Of a stretch of 33,394 nt of DNA, positions 32,357 through 33,394 are shown one piece after another. The position numbers and the translations under genes were made by a program. Origin of the DNA: Lachnospiraceae bacterium. GTDB lineage: Bacteria > Bacillota > Clostridia > Lachnospirales > Lachnospiraceae. The first letter of the stretch is position 1. Each line of letters starts with the position of its first letter. The notes under the pieces are model-generated. The model was given only the letters and a program-made list of their open reading frames with translations. It ran no database searches and was not told where the DNA came from. The stretch spans positions 1 to 33,394 of the forward strand of contig JALFIB010000007.1 of assembly GCA_022776305.1 (NCBI GenBank). The letters are read 5' to 3'.

Positions 32357-33145
32357 ATGAACAACATCAAGCTTATAGTCACAGATCTGGATTTCACAGC
32401 ACTGCGAAACGACCGCAGTGTTTCTTCTTATACTGCTGAAGTATTCCGCCGCTGCTCCCAATACGGTATTGCTACTTCCATTGCAACTGCCCGTTTTTAC
32501 TATGGTGCAAAGCCTTTTATGGAAAAGTTGATGACAGATTATGCGATCACGAATGACGGAACAATGGTGTATCGGGGCCATGATTTTTGGTTTGGAACAT
32601 CCCTTGGTCAGGAGCGTACTTCTTTTTTACTTTGTGAACTTCAGAAGCAAGATCCTGGTATCCGTATTTCTGTAGCCGCCCAAAACAAAGTATATCGTAA
32701 TTTTACCCAAGTGGATTATGCTATCGCTCCCTATTCTGAATTTGACGTTGTTAAATTTACTCCTTCTTTCAAGAAAGATGCTTATAAAATTGTGGTCGAA
32801 CCAACAAAACCTGAATTGCTTGAACATATCGCTTCCCAGGCATATTGCAAACTCCTGCACTATCGCGGTGAAAACCGCTATACATTTTTGCTGCACAATA
32901 CAGGAAAAGCCAGTGCCTTAAGATCACTGGCAGATCATTTGAATCTTTCCATGTCTGAAATTGCTGTTTTCGGGGACGATCAAAACGATGTAGAAATGTT
33001 AAAAGCTTGCGGTTTAGGGATTGCTGTGGCAAATGCCATTCCTGAAGTCAAAGCTGTGGCGGATGACTTCGCTCTAAGTAATGAAGAGGATGGCGTCGCT
33101 GCATATATTGAACAACATTTTTTCACAGAAAAAGTGCAAATGTAA
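32357..33145 (+). CDS. HAD-superfamily hydrolase, Cof type
   Basis: The 262-aa protein has the HAD core with a C2-type cap. The nucleophile loop reads VTDLDFTALRND: D10 and D12 are kept, but the usual Gly of DxDGT is Phe. Motif IV FGDDQNDVEML is standard and binds magnesium. The ending AIPEVKAVADDF...EEDGVAAYIE is typical of Cof proteins, which dephosphorylate sugar phosphates or flavin-like compounds. The substrate is unknown. The frame begins with a TTG at 32345, but GGAGG eight bases before the ATG at 32357 decides the start. Confidence 0.88.
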   Translation: MNNIKLIVTDLDFTALRNDRSVSSYTAEVFRRCSQYGIATSIATARFYYGAKPFMEKLMTDYAITNDGTMVYRGHDFWFGTSLGQERTSFLLCELQKQDPGIRISVAAQNKVYRNFTQVDYAIAPYSEFDVVKFTPSFKKDAYKIVVEPTKPELLEHIASQAYCKLLHYRGENRYTFLLHNTGKASALRSLADHLNLSMSEIAVFGDDQNDVEMLKACGLGIAVANAIPEVKAVADDFALSNEEDGVAAYIEQHFFTEKVQM

Positions 33146-33159
33146 TCTGTTTCTATTTT

Positions 33160-33193
33160 AAAAATTCTCCTATAGATAAAAGGAGAATTTTTT
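33160..33193 (+). terminator. Terminator after the HAD gene
   Basis: A 12-bp stem (33160-33171 with 33181-33192) ends in T6. The A-rich left arm also suits minus-strand use. Confidence 0.85.
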
Positions 33194-33212
33194 ATATCAA
33201 AGCACTTAATCA

Positions 33213-33245
33213 TAAAAAAAAGACACAAGATTAAATTCTTGTGTC
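33213..33245 (-). terminator. Terminator of the rRNA operon
   Basis: A perfect 9-bp stem, GACACAAGA with TCTTGTGTC (33222-33230 with 33237-33245), is followed on the minus strand by eight T residues (33214-33221). It lies about 80 bases after the 23S rRNA 3' end. Confidence 0.9.
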
Positions 33246-33322
33246 CATTCTCACATACCTTCAAAACCACATACAGAACATAATACCCTACACCTTTTAC
33301 TTTGTTACCCTACCGTTCTTTT

Positions 33323-33394
33323 GGATAAGCTTGCGACCTATTAGTAGCAATCAGCTCCATGCATTACTGCACTTCCACCCTTGCCCTATCTACC
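33323..33394 (-). rRNA. 23S ribosomal RNA, 3' end (cut by window edge)
   Basis: The minus strand reads GGAAGTGCAGTAATGCATGG, then AGCTGATTGCTACTAATAGG and TCGCAAGCTTATCC. This is the conserved last helix region of bacterial 23S rRNA (the GAGCTGA...TACTAATxGxTCG pattern). The mature end is placed at the final CC, with an error of a few bases. The operon reads leftward and its 5' part is outside the window. No 5S rRNA is seen between this end and the terminator. Confidence 0.9.

Overview
The window looks like the chromosome of an anaerobic, endospore-forming Firmicute of the Lachnospiraceae type. The evidence is a spore-germination-family protein (SpoVAF) with a sigma-G-like promoter, a giant fused CoA-activase, strong AGGAGG-type ribosome binding sites, occasional TTG starts, and sigma-A promoters with regular 17-bp spacers. 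The species cannot be named from sequence alone. The right edge runs into the 3' end of a 23S rRNA gene on the minus strand.

Layout, left to right. (1) 1-2.7 kb, minus strand: serC, serA and the start of a DUF1015 gene form a serine operon. It has its own promoter and a ~160-nt leader that can form a 20-bp stem closing over a pseudoknot-like core. (2) 2.7-7.3 kb, minus: leuB, ilvD and ilvB, a branched-chain amino acid operon with a short leader. (3) 7.3-12.4 kb: molybdate uptake and molybdenum cofactor handling. modA, modB, modC and a MoeA-like molybdopterin-binding protein read left, and a rearranged XdhC-type protein reads right from the shared region. (4) 12.3-15.3 kb, minus: a class I aminotransferase, yajC and tgt. 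(5) 15.3-20 kb: promoters facing away from each other drive tgt leftward and a 1412-residue 2-hydroxyacyl-CoA dehydratase activase-like protein rightward. The activase has a structured leader and ends at a strong terminator. (6) 20-24 kb, minus: ung, hisF, hisH, a phosphoribosyltransferase with an altered PRPP loop, and a Sir2-like protein with an altered active site. (7) 24-28.5 kb, plus: a membrane-anchored polysaccharide deacetylase-like protein, spoVAF and an aldo/keto reductase, followed by a dense hairpin cluster. (8) 28.5-33.4 kb: an isochorismatase-family hydrolase (minus), a uridine phosphorylase-like enzyme (plus), DNA topoisomerase III (minus), a HAD phosphatase (plus) and the 23S rRNA 3' end (minus).

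No phage, transposase, CRISPR array, toxin-antitoxin pair or obvious defence island is visible. Most genes are core metabolism. The most interesting material is non-coding: the serCA leader RNA, the activase leader, the hairpin cluster with GCGAAGC mini-hairpins at 28.37-28.51 kb, a tandem repeat built from the 3' end of hisF, and repeated operator-like sequences between modA and xdhC. On the protein side, several members of known families have altered key residues or domain order (Sir2-like, PRTase, HAD, XdhC), and the activase appears to be a single-chain version of a normally dimeric iron-sulfur ATPase.
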